Shown: in pieces, positions 16,001 through 26,470 of the stretch
How positions within the stretch are numbered: position 1 is the first letter of the stretch
How the letters are laid out: each line of letters begins with the position of its first letter
Source of the DNA: Chiridota heheva
Lineage: Eukaryota > Echinodermata > Holothuroidea > Apodida > Chiridotidae
Direction of reading: 5' to 3'
Assembly (NCBI GenBank): GCA_020152595.1
Contig: JAIGNY010002044.1
Span: 706,001-770,000, forward strand
DNA length: 64,000 bases
Position numbers and translations under genes: made by a program
The notes under the pieces: model-generated
Told to the model about the DNA's origin: nothing
The model's input: only the letters and a program-made list of their open reading frames with translations
Database searches by the model: none

Positions 16001-19000
16001 CATAAAACTGCCACGCAAGCATCATGTACAGAACAAATCACCCCAAGAATTCATCAAATTGCCATACAAAGCGTCATGTACAGAACAAATCACCCCAAGA
16101 ATTCATGAAACTGCCATACAAAGCGTCATGTACAGAACAAATCTCCCCAAGAATTCATTAAACTGCCACGCAAAGCGTCAGGTACAGAACAAATCACCCC
16201 AAGAATTCATCAAATTGCCATACAAAGCGTCATGTACAGAACAAATCACCCCAAGAATTCATAAAACTGCCACGCAAGCGTTATGTACAGAACAAATCAC
16301 CCCAAGTATTCATAAAACTGCCATACAAAGCGTCATTGTGTACAGAACAAATCACCCCAAGTATTCATAAACTGCCACATAGCATCATGTACAGAACAAA
16401 TCACCCCAAGAATTCATAAAACTGCCATAGCATCATGTACAGAACAAATCACCCCAAGTATTCATAAAACTGCCACAAAGCACATGTACAGAACAAATCA
16501 CCCCAAGTATTCATAAAACTGCCATACGCAAAGCGTTATGTACAGAACAAATCACCCCAAGAATTCATCAAACTGCCATACAAAGCATCATGTACAGAAC
16601 AAATCACCCCAAGAATTCATAAACTGCCCACAAAGCACTATGTACAGAACAAATCACCCCAAGAATTCATCAAACTGCCATACAAAGCGTCATGTACAGA
16701 ACAAATCACCCCAAGAATTCATCAAACTGCCATACAAAGCGTCATGTACAGAACAAATCACCCCAAGAATTCATCAAATTGCCATACAAAGCGTCATGTA
16801 CAGAACAAATCACCCCAAGAATTCATCAAATTGCCATACAAAGCGTCATGTACAGAACAAATCACCCCAAGAATTCATGAAATTGCCATACAAAGCGTCA
16901 TGTACAGAACAAATCTCCCCAAGAATTCATCAAACTGCCATACAAAGCGTCATGTACAGAACAAATCACCCCAAGTATTCATAAACTGCCACGCATAGCA
17001 TCATGTACAGAACAAATCACCCCAAGTATTCATAAAACTGCCACGCAAAGCGTTATGTACAGAACAAATCACCCCAAGAATTCATAAAACTGCCATGCAT
17101 AGCATTTTGTACAAAACAAATCACCCCAAGTTTGTTTGTTTGATGAGGACTAAACTGCACAACGACAATGAGGGTTAAATTGTGCCTGAGAGGTTAGATC
17201 ATTCTAGAGGTAGAAAGAAAAGAAAACAGGGGGCGATTAAGAGAAATACAGGAACTAAAAGTCAGAAAGCTGGGATCGAAAGAGGAGGTGCATGGGTGAA
17301 AAAAACAAAGTAGAGAGAGGGGGGTGAGAGAGGATAATTTTATCTGAAGGGTTTTTCTGAAATAACTCTGCAATTGAGTTGTGGGGAGTGAGGGAGGCTC
17401 TGGGAAGGTTGTACAGGGGGCAAGCAAGAAGAACGTGATGGACTGTGAAGAATTCACCCCAAGAATTCATGAACCTGCCATGCAAAGTGTCATGTACAGA
17501 ACAAATTACTCCAAGAATTCATCAAACTAGACCTTTTGCTAAACATTCCAAAAATAAATTAAAAAGAACAATTTTCTAAGCTTTATCACCTCCAGTCAAG
17601 TACTGACATTACACCCAAAGTATGTTTTGACATATTGTTTAATTTAGACAATAGAATGTGCGATACCTACCATAGCTTGTTTTGCTGCTAGCATCTCAAA
17701 CATGGTGTCGTGCCATTCCAATATATGCAAATCAAGCAAGAATGTTGATGGCAGGGACCTCTTGCAGTAGCTGCAGACGTTGCGATGGTAGCTGTTGTAA
17801 TGGGCTTCATAGTCAGCCAGGGACGAGAATGGCAAATGACACCCGGCTACATGACATTCAAACTCTGCATGCCTACAGAGAATTAAAAAAGAAAATAAAT
17901 TAATGAGGTCATAAGTGGACATTTAAAATTTTAAGGTAGTATGGATAAAATTCCACAACACTTTTAAGGCATTCCTCACATTGGTATCATCTAAGTTCTC
18001 TCCAGGTTAACTTACCTTGATTTTAAAGGACTATGGCCATCTAGCAGATTTTAGATAGTTTAAAAGAGCTTGGAATTCCGGGTAGAACAGTTTTTAGTTT
18101 TCAAGTTATGACTCAACAAAGTTTCATGATTTGTTAATTTGTCCGGAATTTGTGACATACTAAGAGGAACATCTCAAAATCTCTATATAATTCTTTCAAT
18201 TATGTTCTTCAAATTTAGCTACTTGTGAATTTCAGAATGTCTTTTCTAGATACATGATGATTCAGGGTGTGACAAAGTTCCATCAAATTTTGCCTGAAGT
18301 CCAATTCTATATTACAAACAACATTGACAGAGGAATAAAAAACAAAGGTTTTACAAAAGGTGATGAAGGATCCTTCCCCCATTGATGTCACATATTACTG
18401 TACAACAAGAGCTACATGTAAAAATTAAAAAAGCTGTAAATTGGTCAATTTTTAACCAATTCTAATGGAATATTTTGTTGTTATAATGGTTTAGATCATA
18501 TTTTAAACTACTTAAGCCCACGTTGCCTCTAGACATCTGTTCTTTAACTTTCTAACAATCAGCTTTCTAGAGAAGCTTTTCTTAAAAGGTGGCCCGCGGG
18601 CCAAATCTGACCCGCCAGATAATACAATCTTGCCCGCTTTTCAAATAAAATGTTATCTTTAGTTCCGCTATAAATTGGGCTCGTTGCTTGTCAAAAAAGG
18701 TGAATAAGACCCGGATAAGAGAACCGCCGACATTAGGCATGCATCCTTCTAATCGTGAACGCTCTCAACTTGTTTGTATTAAGGGTTTGTTTTGACTGGT
18801 TTTGTTTGTCACATGACGCTGGTTTTGCCACGTGATTGGCCCACAGCCTGAAGCTGTTGTGAAATGATGGCCCTTTGCAAAATTTATTGAAGAACCCTTG
18901 TTCTAGAGGAAAGAAGTATATAGCCTACTACAGAATACTGTACTGTACTACGGTACCTGACATTTCCAAAAATATACCCTTTGAAGATTGATTAGTCAAG

Positions 19001-19529
19001 CAAGTTTATCTTTCTGATATGAAAGATAACAAAGAATTTAAGGAATATGAGGCTGTGACGTTACAGCTAGTCTGATTTCAGTCATATTTGCAAAAAAAAT
19101 GCCAAACTTCAATATCTTCTTAACAGAATAAGATTTTTAAATAATTTTTCACCATTTTGTTTCCTTTAAAGTCCTCTTTCATACAAGATGCTTGACCCCT
19201 GAACTCATCCTTAAAATCTCTTTACATGAAAGCACTTTTAACTTGTTTTCTTAAACATAAGAAAACAGTATGACCTACAGAAATATATATAAACACTGAA
19301 ATTGCTGATTAGGAAGTGAATAAATCAAATGACTTAATACCTTAAACATTGTAATTAATGCTTACTTTGAGTGTATTACATAATGATCTTCATCTTCAAC
19401 AGGAATCTGCTTTGTAAGCATGCTGCAATGGACATCGCCATCTTGAAAAAATGGATCTTCAGGTAGAAATTTCCGTAACCCAGGTTTGTAACTCCATGGA
19501 AATGGATCACATCCTTTTTGTTCATCCAT
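961..19529 (-). CDS. ZNF511: ZNF511-like C2H2 zinc-finger gene (partial, split)
   Basis: Minus-strand gene homologous to vertebrate zinc finger protein 511, a small nuclear C2H2 protein of poorly known function. Two exons are secure: 19366-19529 (M1 to about residue 54, containing FFQDGDV, matching the FFEDGDV block of the family) and 17671-17872 (67 codons). The second holds two fingers, C-x4-C-x12-H-x4-H and C-x2-C-x12-H-x4-H, joined by the family block NVCSYCKRSLPS...LLDLHILEWHD. The splice joins codon AA|G exactly. The ATG at 19529 directly follows an acceptor, so a 5' non-coding exon is expected upstream. The third finger exon that follows LEWHD...M in the family is not visible. An acidic candidate exon is at 961-1067. 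The intron between is at least 16 kb and contains the 52-bp satellite. Identity is strong; the 3' half of the model is weak. Confidence 0.85.
1137..1300 (+). mobile_element. tRNA-derived SINE
   Basis: Contains a box A-like TAGTGGTTAGTG near 1141 and, about 30 bp on, box B-like GGTTCGTATCC near 1173, the spacing of a tRNA-type RNA polymerase III promoter. The body ends in GGGACGTTAAACC and a short CTATG repeat near 1285-1300, as in SINEs that borrow a LINE tail. Confidence 0.55.
1425..1723. mobile_element. Composite repeat, partial copy (B core plus one 105-bp end unit)
   Basis: Same element as at 43997-44347. The left end unit is reduced to its last bases (GAGTAAGGGTT near 1469-1479), followed by a core of about 140 bp and a right unit at 1621-1723 that begins CCCCTTACTCTACC and ends GGTAGAGTGAGGG. 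The end unit is itself an inverted repeat. Confidence 0.6.
2406..2795 (-). mobile_element. Non-autonomous hAT-type element, copy 1
   Basis: Related in reverse orientation to the copies at 18573 and 55769. Ends are CAAGGATTCTTAA on the left and TTAAGAATCG on the right, with the GGCCCG motif close to the right end. The flanks ATATACAT and ATATACTT are a 7/8 match, consistent with an aged 8-bp target duplication. No transposase frame. Confidence 0.7.
3330..3887. mobile_element. TTAA MITE family A, full length
   Basis: Starts after TTAA with AGGATTAGTTCAGGGG and ends GAACTAATCTTT followed by TTTA. The two ends are long imperfect inverted repeats (left: GGACTTCAAAAG-type sequence; right: its complement CTTTTAAAGTCC-type). 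The interior resembles the other copies (CAGACTAGTTGTGAT, CATATTTTGTCCTG-type blocks). Non-coding. Confidence 0.75.
4243..4330 (-). mobile_element. LINE 3' tail fragment
   Basis: TTTGTTGATGTTTTACGGCA followed by GACAGTCAGAGTCAAAT and GCCAAGGGGGTG resembles the 3' ends at 59132 and 59573, where an upstream RNase H frame shows the LINE runs on the minus strand. Polyguanine at 4468-4482 and AT-rich DNA to 4770 follow with no gene seen. Confidence 0.5.
4778..4985 (+). pseudogene. THAP-domain relic, probably from a DNA transposon
   Basis: The frame from ATG at 4778 begins MPESCCAVTCTNR, the start of a THAP zinc-binding domain (C2CH; here C-x4-C). In a second frame about 4875-4915 reads NWFSAVRRNGFQPT, the domain's conserved Trp region, and back in the first frame KRICSEHFISD supplies the final Cys and His. 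Two frame changes therefore break the domain. A short remnant PGEYRKLKEH follows near 5030. THAP domains occur in host proteins and in P-element-like and Kolobok transposases. With no intact downstream frame this is best read as a decayed transposase, though a retrocopy of a host THAP gene is possible. Confidence 0.65.
5215..5400 (-). mobile_element. LINE fragment (tail of ORF2)
   Basis: On the minus strand the frame contains LSRASLKPFNSIT, comparable to LPRASLTPHNSIA in the LINE insertion at 17131-17453 and to the fragment at 53490-53830. A C-rich run at 5495-5510 follows. No intact reading frame. Confidence 0.45.
6042..6634. mobile_element. TTAA MITE family B, full length with target duplication
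   Basis: 593 bp bounded by TTAA at 6038-6041 and 6635-6638. Left end AGGAATATTCCCATGG, right end AAGGGAATACTCCT; the inverted similarity continues inward (left TTTTTGTAAAATTG, right GGTTACAAAAATA). Interior shows an ATGATGTATG microsatellite near 6190 and poly-T near 6380. Non-coding. Confidence 0.8.
6884..17130. repeat. 10.2-kb minisatellite, about 52-bp unit, roughly 195 copies
   Basis: Tandem array whose unit contains TGTACAGAACAAATCACCCC then AAG(T/A)ATTCAT(A/C)AAACTGCCACGCA. Units alternate between AAGTATTC and AAGAATTC (the latter an EcoRI site), CATGTACAG and CATTGTGTACAG (+3 bp), and CGCAAAGC, CGCAAGC and CGCATAGC. Left-edge units (6884-7600) often have CATCAA and right-edge units (15700-17100) have CATACAAAGC, so the edges are more diverged than the homogenised centre. 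Because 52 is not a multiple of three and the A/C change removes a stop, runs of units give open frames in several phases; these are not genes. The array lies in the ZNF511-like intron. Confidence 0.97.
17131..17453 (-). mobile_element. 5'-truncated LINE inserted in the satellite
   Basis: The minus-strand frame near 17400-17450 reads VHHVLLACPLYN then LPRASLTPHNSIAELF, the C-terminal region of an I/Jockey-like LINE ORF2. The 3' end is a (TTTG)n tract at 17131-17141, i.e. a CAAA-type tail. TCACCCCAAG occurs at both borders (17121-17130 and 17454-17463), which is a target duplication because the array phase is repeated there. Confidence 0.8.
17454..17535. repeat. Displaced end of the 52-bp array
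   Basis: One and a half degenerate units (TCACCCCAAGAATTCATGAA, then GTCATGTACAGAACAAATTA) beyond the LINE, showing that the array originally reached about 17535. From here to the exon at 17671 nothing else is seen. Confidence 0.85.
17671..17872 (-). CDS. ZNF511: ZNF511-like exon with two C2H2 fingers
   Basis: 202-nt exon, acceptor ATTCTCTGTAG|G and donor ATG|GTAGGT. Finger 1 has CHVAGC with the histidine pair HYNSYH; finger 2 has CSYC with HILEWH. All eight metal ligands are present. The exon ends at a codon boundary after AAKQAM, the point where the family continues with YQC of the third finger. Confidence 0.93.
17873..18572. other. Intron sequence, nothing recognised
   Basis: AT-rich intron of the ZNF511-like gene between its zinc-finger exon and the hAT element. 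No exon, RNA gene or clear repeat could be supported. Confidence 0.5.
18573..18900 (+). mobile_element. Non-autonomous hAT-type element, copy 2
   Basis: 328 bp flanked by an exact 8-bp duplication TTCTAGAG at 18565-18572 and 18901-18908. Right end AAGAACCCTTG; left end diverged (AAGCTTTTCTTAAAAGG) followed by the GGCCCGCGGGCC palindrome. Interior shares TGTTATCTTTAGTTCCGC, CGTGATTGGCCCA and CCTGAAGCTGTTGTGAAAT with copy 3. The 8-bp duplication and TTCTTAA end are typical of hAT elements. Confidence 0.85.
18975..19213. mobile_element. TTAA MITE family A, partial copy
   Basis: Contains CTAGTCTGATTTCAGTCAT, TTTTTCACCATTTTGTTTC and the family end TGCTTGACCCCTGAACTCATCC. The left part is truncated. 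Confidence 0.6.
19366..19529 (-). CDS. ZNF511: ZNF511-like exon with predicted start codon
   Basis: 164-nt exon. The acceptor ...AATTATTCAG lies immediately before ATG, and the donor is CAAA|GTAAGC. It encodes an N-terminus rich in Pro, Phe and acidic residues with FFQDGDV and leaves two bases that complete a Lys codon in the next exon. No signal peptide or membrane segment. Confidence 0.85.
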
Positions 19530-19679
19530 CTGAATAATTTGAAGAAAAAAAAGGTAAAAAACAATCTGCAACTTCCATCCACTCTGTACAAGACGCCATA
19601 CTAAACTTCTGTATTCAACGTATTAAGCGCACCCCTGAGATGCCCACCAACATTTATTGACAAATATAATTTATTTGAT

Positions 19680-19910
19680 AAAGGAATATTCCCATGGATT
19701 TTAATTTTTTTCATATATGATAGAGAAATTTTTTAGAAACAAAAGTGGTGAAAAAACTATGTTAATATCTTATTCCATTTAGAAGTTACAAAATCTTAAA
19801 TTATTTTTGAATTTGGACAAAAGTGACTGATTGGCAACATCTGTGATTTTATAGAGACAATTTCAACAAAACATTTTTTGTATTTCCATAAAAATGATGT
19901 GGAGTTTTTC
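19680..19910. mobile_element. TTAA MITE family B, partial copy
   Basis: Starts ATAAAGGAATATTCCCATGG just upstream of the first ZNF511-like exon and continues with the family interior (TATCTTATTCCATTTAGAAG, TTATAGAGACAATTTCAAC). The right end is missing. Confidence 0.6.
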
Positions 19911-19999
19911 TCATTGAAAATGTGATGTCAATCAAGAAAAAAACAAAATGTTTTCTTGTAAATTATATATTCCACCCTGTCTCTATAATGAACCAAAAA

Positions 20000-21540
20000 T
20001 GCATATTTAACTTTTTTTATATATAATTATCCCATCTATATATGATAGGCAAGTAAAAATGGTAACATCAGTCGCATGTCACGTTCGTCATATGTACTGT
20101 AACGTCAGTCACACAGATTTCATAGGGTATGTAACATCAGTCAGGGCATACAGAAAGGTACCAGATCGTTAGGGTTAGTATGTAAATAAGTACAAAAAAG
20201 GTGATAAACAACAATTCTAATCTAGATATGTCATATTTTAAGTAATCTCCTTTAGGGATAGATCTCATTTTTGAGGTTTGTGACATTGACTTTGTAGCAT
20301 TTCTTGTACCAGCTTGTAATATCTGCATGTATCCAATTATATCACAAATAATGGCTCAGTTGCATATAGATTGAATGATTGATTTTTATCTAATCTAAAC
20401 TTCACGATATGTAATTTAAGGGTATTAACTACTGCACAAAGTAGTCTTTTTTAGTTTAGATATTGTTTGTATTCTACATATGCAAATTGCAACTACTGTA
20501 GATTCAAGTTGTGTATTTGTAAAGACTGGAAATGAACTTTACTTCTGGAAAATATTTTGACAGGTATAATGGAAAACGTTTTCAAAGATAATCAAATTGA
20601 AAGAACTGAAAAACTTTTAAGCTTAATAATGATATTTTGGAGTTTTTACATGTACAGTAGTTTTCAAAGATAGTCAAAATGAAAGAACTGGAAATCTTTT
20701 AAACTTAATAATGATATTTTGGAGTTTTTACATGTACTGTACTGTACTACTAGCAACAATATTTCCACAACTGACTTGGCAATATACAGCTACAGAAAAA
20801 AATAAGATAAAAATAATGCAATAGAAAATAGTAATACATGTATCCTACTGCTCAATGCTCATGAAACACTTAGAACTCTACAGCAGTGTGCAGTACTGTA
20901 TCTGTGCATAAACGAATGAAATAAACAAAAGGACTGATCAATCTTTGTGTAATCTTATAAATATTCATACATTTTTTTGTGGAAAGATGGTGAACAACTC
21001 CCGCAGTCACCCACTTGTTTTCTGCTCGATTTCTATCTAGGCCCTTCACCTGAAGAAAACAAATTTAGGAAAGAAAGTAATAAACGATTCTTTGAATATC
21101 AGAGAACAAAATTCTAATTTCTATAGTATATGGTATGTTTTCATAATTTTTTGTGATATTCTAAATAATCTCTGTGTGCGATGGAATTTTCCATTGGAAC
21201 TTAATATTAGGTTTTGCGAGTTGCCCCATCCACCAGTCAATTCCCAGCCTCGCGTTTATGAGGTAGTGTGATGGATGTCATTTTCTTCGACCAGAAGTCC
21301 GCCCACTTTCAGAGTTTTGCACTTTAACATAACAAGGTTATGGGCTAAGAGAAGGTAGGCTATATAGATATAAGATATCTACTAATAGATATAAGAATAT
21401 TCAAGAAGTAAATTATTTTTCAATCACTATTTTTCTACGTGTGAATCTTTAAAAACATAGAAATTGCACCTAAACCCTCGTATGGCAATCCCAATGTTAA
21501 CCCGTACTGAGGGATGTGTATAATAACTAGACATTGAAGT
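20000..21540. other. AT-rich upstream/intron DNA with a small tandem duplication
   Basis: No coding exon supported. 20575-20740 is a two-copy direct repeat of about 85 bp sharing AATGATATTTTGGAGTTTTT and ACATGTAC. On the minus strand 21015-21049 has an acceptor (TTTTCTTCAG) and a possible donor (CAA|GTGGGT); it could be a 5' untranslated exon of the ZNF511-like gene, but that is a guess. Confidence 0.35.
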
Positions 21541-21554
21541 GCTACTTCAAGGCT

Positions 21555-21586
21555 TAGGCCTAGGCCACACCTGTGGCCTAGGCCTA
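21555..21586. repeat. Perfect 15-bp inverted repeat, 2-bp spacer
   Basis: TAGGCCTAGGCCACA, then CC, then TGTGGCCTAGGCCTA. Could form a strong hairpin or bind a dimeric factor; no element around it was recognised. Confidence 0.85.
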
Positions 21587-21599
21587 CCAATAATTTTCG

Positions 21600-24500
21600 C
21601 TGACTGGCTGAGCCAAAAAAGTAGTCATAAAAACGGATTTAGAGTCGGACTCCGACTCGGAGATGATGACAGCACAGAGCAGCCAATTAAGCCTACTAGT
21701 AAGCTCGATGTTCCCAAACTGTCTAAAGTTAGGCTAAATTGTTTCAAAAGATGCACTAAACCTACATTCATCATCTTACCTTTGTTTCTAATTTACCTGT
21801 TGATAATTTTCCAAGAATTGGCAAGACCCTCTTTTCAATCTTGTTCTGAATGCTCCGAGTACAGTGCTAACGTTAGTTCCGCGATCTGCATGTCGCGTCG
21901 AGCCTATTTACTGTCAAAACTTGATAACCTGCAGACCTAATTGGACCTGTACTGTCATTTTTAATGAATTTCTTTATTATTGTTCGAAAATCAACGAGCA
22001 GCTTCTTGCGGTCGTACGGAAGTAATATGAAAAAGGTGTTTGAGAGTAAACTGCCAACTGTATGTTATATGGTGAGGTTGGTAAATATAAATTAAATAGC
22101 ACAGTTGAAAAAAAGTAGACTTAATGAAAACCATGTCTGAATCTCTAACCAACTTTATGGTTCATCGTGGATATGCAAAGTTGAAGGCATTTTAGATCGT
22201 TGTGGCTTAAGTTTCATTTGGCAGGTACAGGGCAATTACAATTTAATTTGGTTAAGAAACACCCTTAATCGTCGCCTACAGGCAGACAGCATACAGTGAT
22301 AGCGAGAACGAATGTGTCATGTATTCCCACGCAAGACATGGTTCACGCCGTCCATGGAGTATAACCGCGATTGGATTAACTATTGTTAAGAATGCGGGGA
22401 AATCGCGATCAATAAACCAGCTTAAGTTGTCCACTTTCAGTACAGTTTATCCGTGGTTACGAACCAGAAAAATCCGTTTAATGTTTCGCGGAGACAATGA
22501 GATCAATTCTTTTGTAATTGCGTTTAATCCCCGAGGTTTGCTGTGGCTCCACTCACACAAAAGATTTACGAGGATGTTTAAAAGGGATTAAAGACCTAGG
22601 CCCTTTGTCAGTTTCGAAATCTCAATAGGTTTAAGACTCAGTGTCGTAGACCACTAGCCCGTATTGTGTGTGAACTTCATTTCTTTTGTATATCTACAAG
22701 CAAGCAATTTCTTTTTCCACAGGTTCATGAGTCCATGATAAACAAAGAAAAGGAGAGGAAAATATTGCTTCAAGTTTTCTTTTTTCATTTGAAAAATAAA
22801 AAAAAAAAAAAAAACATTCGCTATGCTTTTTTCTTATACCATTACCAGCTCATCCAGCATTTACAATCAAGCATGTGCTGAACGTAAATAAATAAGAAAT
22901 CCCCGAAGAAATCATTATTAATTCAAATTTACCCACTCAATGCCTTCCAAATCCTCGTATATTTGACTTCTTCTAATGTGTATTCCATATTAATATCACT
23001 TTAAAATCGGGCCTAAAAAATTAAAAGAGTTATCGTAGCACCTGTAGACTTTCCATTTCCCTGCTCTGTCGCACCGTAACTGTAGGCCTACTACACATGT
23101 ACATAACTTAACAACCAGGTCCCAAAACCCAGGTCCATCGCTATCCAAAATCCATGTTAAAACAGTGTGTGTATTAATCTTTTGACATGTTGGGCGTGGT
23201 GAAATTTTCCATCTCCCCCAGGCCTGTAAAGGCGCATGTTCAGACTCCTTGGTCACACCTATTTTCCTTTTATGGTCACATTTATTCTTGTAGAGACAAA
23301 CTTTTCTCGTAGTACAATAACCTTGGGCAACTTATCACAATGTATCGTTGGGCGTTGATGTAAATAAGTCCCTCGGTATTCCGAATATCCCTGTACACCG
23401 ACCCCTTTCCTTACAAGTTATTTTGAATGTTTCTGCAAAAAGGAAAAAAATATATATAATTACCGACTTTCTTTTGCTCTTGACTTTTGATAAAATGTAT
23501 TCTTAATGTATCGTTCTTTTTCTCGGGGACTTGAAAGACAACTGGCACTACACACGATTCCTTATAACCACGCCGTAGCTTTGTGTTACGATGGAATGAT
23601 ATTATTTTCTTGCACGTGGCAAATTTTATAAGTAAGGTTGCGGGGGAATTGCGCAACAAGCCTTCGGCGATAATTATTTCCAGATGTTTAAGAAATGCCC
23701 AGGGCACAGTACAGCACAGGTCACTTGCTTATACCATGGAGCTATTAACTTTTAATAGCTCCATGCTTATACTACCTGCTTCTACTAAACGTGAATGGTT
23801 ACCATGGAAATTGAAGCTGGATGTAAGCGGTGTGCCTAGATTCTAGAAAATGTAAAGATCTCGTAAGATTTACCTATTTTTTAAAAGAATTTCTACTGAA
23901 GCAGGGCCGACAATGGGCTCAACAATACTTTTGAAGTGGACCATTGGTGGTGCACGGGCGTAAGTGTGTGTTTTGTGTGTGTGGGGGGGGAGGGGATAAG
24001 CATCCCCGAATATTTCTCATCAGCGTTACTTGTCCCTCAATCAACAGGTTTCCCCCTCAATAATAAGACCAAAAGAGGGGGAATTTACACCAAAAGAGGG
24101 TGTAACACATTTTGGTAGAGAGTGGGTCAAGTTGTGAGTGTGGACTAGTCAAGGTGCTAAAGAAGGATGATCAACCCGTCAAATAAACGATCACATTTAT
24201 TTTCACCAAATTTTGTGTGTGTGTGGGTGGGAGGAGGGGTCAGCCCAGTGTTTTATTGCTAATTTATCGACATTTGGAAATATTTTGAAAATTTGATTTT
24301 TCATCAGATGTTATTATCAAATTGCTCGTCACCTGCTCGTAACCTCAACAATTGATCCAGAACTGTTACCATTACCAATTGAATCGCACGTTATATTTTA
24401 TACAAAAAAAGCTTATAACTTTTGTCACAAGAACATTTCTTTTAATACTTAGATGTCACTATTAATTCATTTTATTTTCCCACCATGTCGTTTGGTCAAA

Positions 24501-26400
24501 TTTACCATCACCCTAGGCCTCTTAAAACTTCTACAATCCGGACCAGTTGTCATCCCCTTCCCAGGGACTTGTAATTCAATACTCAAAATGTGGAACTTCC
24601 AGATCCAGCAGGTTACTCCCAACAATTGTGAGCATGAAACTTTTTCGTAGTGGGACTACTACATGGAAAACACGGGGCTGTGCGCACCATTTTTAAGTTA
24701 TGATTTAAACTGTACTTTTTCTGTCAAAAATAACTTAATATAAAATTGATAACTTTATCAAAACACAGGGATTTAATGTTTGGTTATTATATTATCCTCA
24801 ACTGACAATTAAAACAACCATGGATACGATTGCATTTAGTTTTCAGTTACTTGCAACCCGGTTAATTTATAGTTCAGCCTGCAGGAGCGAGAGCCGGTAC
24901 TACTTTTCCTTTTGTCTTTGCAGTTAAAACATCAGTGCCCGATATTCCGATGGGGATCCTTAGTGCGAATTTTGTGTAGACCAGTAGCATATATTATAGC
25001 TATTTGATATTTTGATTTATTATTTGCAATATACTTTTGACTCAATTAAAAAAAAATCGATTTTTGATTTACTTCTTCTTCATTTTTTTTAAAATTTTAA
25101 TTACTCTTCTGCAGTAGTCATATTTTGATTGCTTTTTACGATGGTTTTTGCACTTTTTTGTTTTTTGTATTTCCATCACACAACCTGTCTTATACGTGCA
25201 ATAAGTGGGCAACAAAAATATGTATTCTTAAAATTATGCATATTAAAAACAAAACAAAAACGTTATGAATTTGACCAAACTATACTCATCTTGAAACGTA
25301 CCTGCGGAAAAAAAAAAAAAAAGAAAGAACATTGGGATATGAATTAAGGGTTAATTACGATGTTATACTGACGACCATAATAAAAAAAAAATGCCATTTG
25401 TGAACAGAAGTCCTAATGAGTAGCACTACGCTATTGACTATTGTGTATTACTGCAGGCTTACGTTGTTGTCAGTGGAACTGGTTGGAAGGATTAGGTAAC
25501 CACAACATAACTGTCTAGTTATGTGGTTAACACTCTCTTGACCAGCAAACTACCTTAACAGAGTTGATTGATATGAGGGATTATTTTCTGCCACACAATA
25601 GGGAATGCAGGAATCGACTTAACATTACCACCTAATCCTGTCAAATGCATTCCCAGGTAATGTATATGACACATTCATTCCCGCTAGCACTGTATGAACT
25701 TCAGAACTGGTCAAGTGACGTGAACAGCATCTTGTTACAATTTGTTACAATTACAGAATTTTCAAACAAAATTTAAATTTTGAACGTTATCACAATGACA
25801 GATTATCCATGACGAAATTCAGATGTGGAAATGTTAAATTGTTAATTAAGTAACCAGAATTTTTTTTCACTATGGCGACAATGATAAAACATTTAACCTA
25901 TGTCAAAATGATATATTAGGTGATGAATTCTATTACTTGTTTGTCTGTACTTATTTAAAGACTGAAAGAACCAAATATCTTAACAGTTACTTCTACAAAC
26001 GTACGTTTGTCTGAATTATTGAGCTCATCTGATAACTGTGGGCTCTCAAAGCTATGCAAATTTGTTAAAGTGATTATGGAGAACTTTTAGTGAATTTTAT
26101 CCGTCCATTGACTTCATTCCTCACACCTTTTTACTTCAATTCACTTGTTACCAGATATGCCAGATTGTTCCATTCACTGTACAGTATTATCCATAAATTC
26201 TTGTTTAACTGTTCTACTTTCAACCTTTGTGTATAGTCTTACTTTTAGGTATTCATTTTTTTTGTACCACTATTTTAATGTTTGTTATTGTAGTACTCCG
26301 AAAGAGTTAGAATTTGCTCAACTAAGTAAAAATATGTTGTTTTAAAAAATTAAATTCGGCGAGTTACTTATCAAGCTCAATCACATGTGTACGATCAGAT
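21600..26400. other. Intergenic DNA without supported genes
   Basis: Open frames such as 21539-21940 and 22319-22591 (plus) lack splice context, domains or recognisable similarity. 22260-22600 is richer in CpG than its surroundings and could be promoter DNA for the minus-strand ZNF511-like gene. G-rich runs occur at 23982 and 24229 and poly-A/T tracts at 22798 and 25310. Confidence 0.4.
23735..23765. repeat. Perfect 14-bp palindrome flanked by direct repeats
   Basis: CATGGAGCTATTAA, spacer CTT, TTAATAGCTCCATG. Both sides carry CTTATAC (23728-23734 and 23766-23772), like a target duplication around a minute fold-back insertion. Confidence 0.8.
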
Positions 26401-26462
26401 GATCAGTTTACGACTTGGTTGTCGCAACAAAAATTTCGGACCGAGGCGATCAAACCCTGCGA

Positions 26463-26470
26463 TGACGTCA
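26463..26470. promoter_or_regulatory. Full CRE palindrome in a CpG-rich patch
   Basis: TGACGTCA, the palindromic CREB/ATF site, within a locally CpG-rich stretch (about 26400-26700) containing GGCGCGC and CCGGCCGGCC. No adjacent exon was identified, so promoter function is speculative. Confidence 0.25.

Noticed and set aside
6891..16998. Many open frames reading MYRTNHPKYSSNCHA or VQNKSPQVFIKLP
   Set aside because: They are frame-shifted readings of the 52-bp satellite unit, open in several phases because of A/C variants at one stop; no start, splice or domain logic.
6884..17130. CRISPR-like array
   Set aside because: The whole unit repeats with no unique spacers, and the context is an animal intron.
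21539..21940. 133-aa plus-strand frame
   Set aside because: Starts in a palindrome, has no recognisable domain and no splice context; likely chance.
22319..22591. 90-aa plus-strand frame in a CpG-rich stretch
   Set aside because: No family recognised; composition is explained by the local CpG content.
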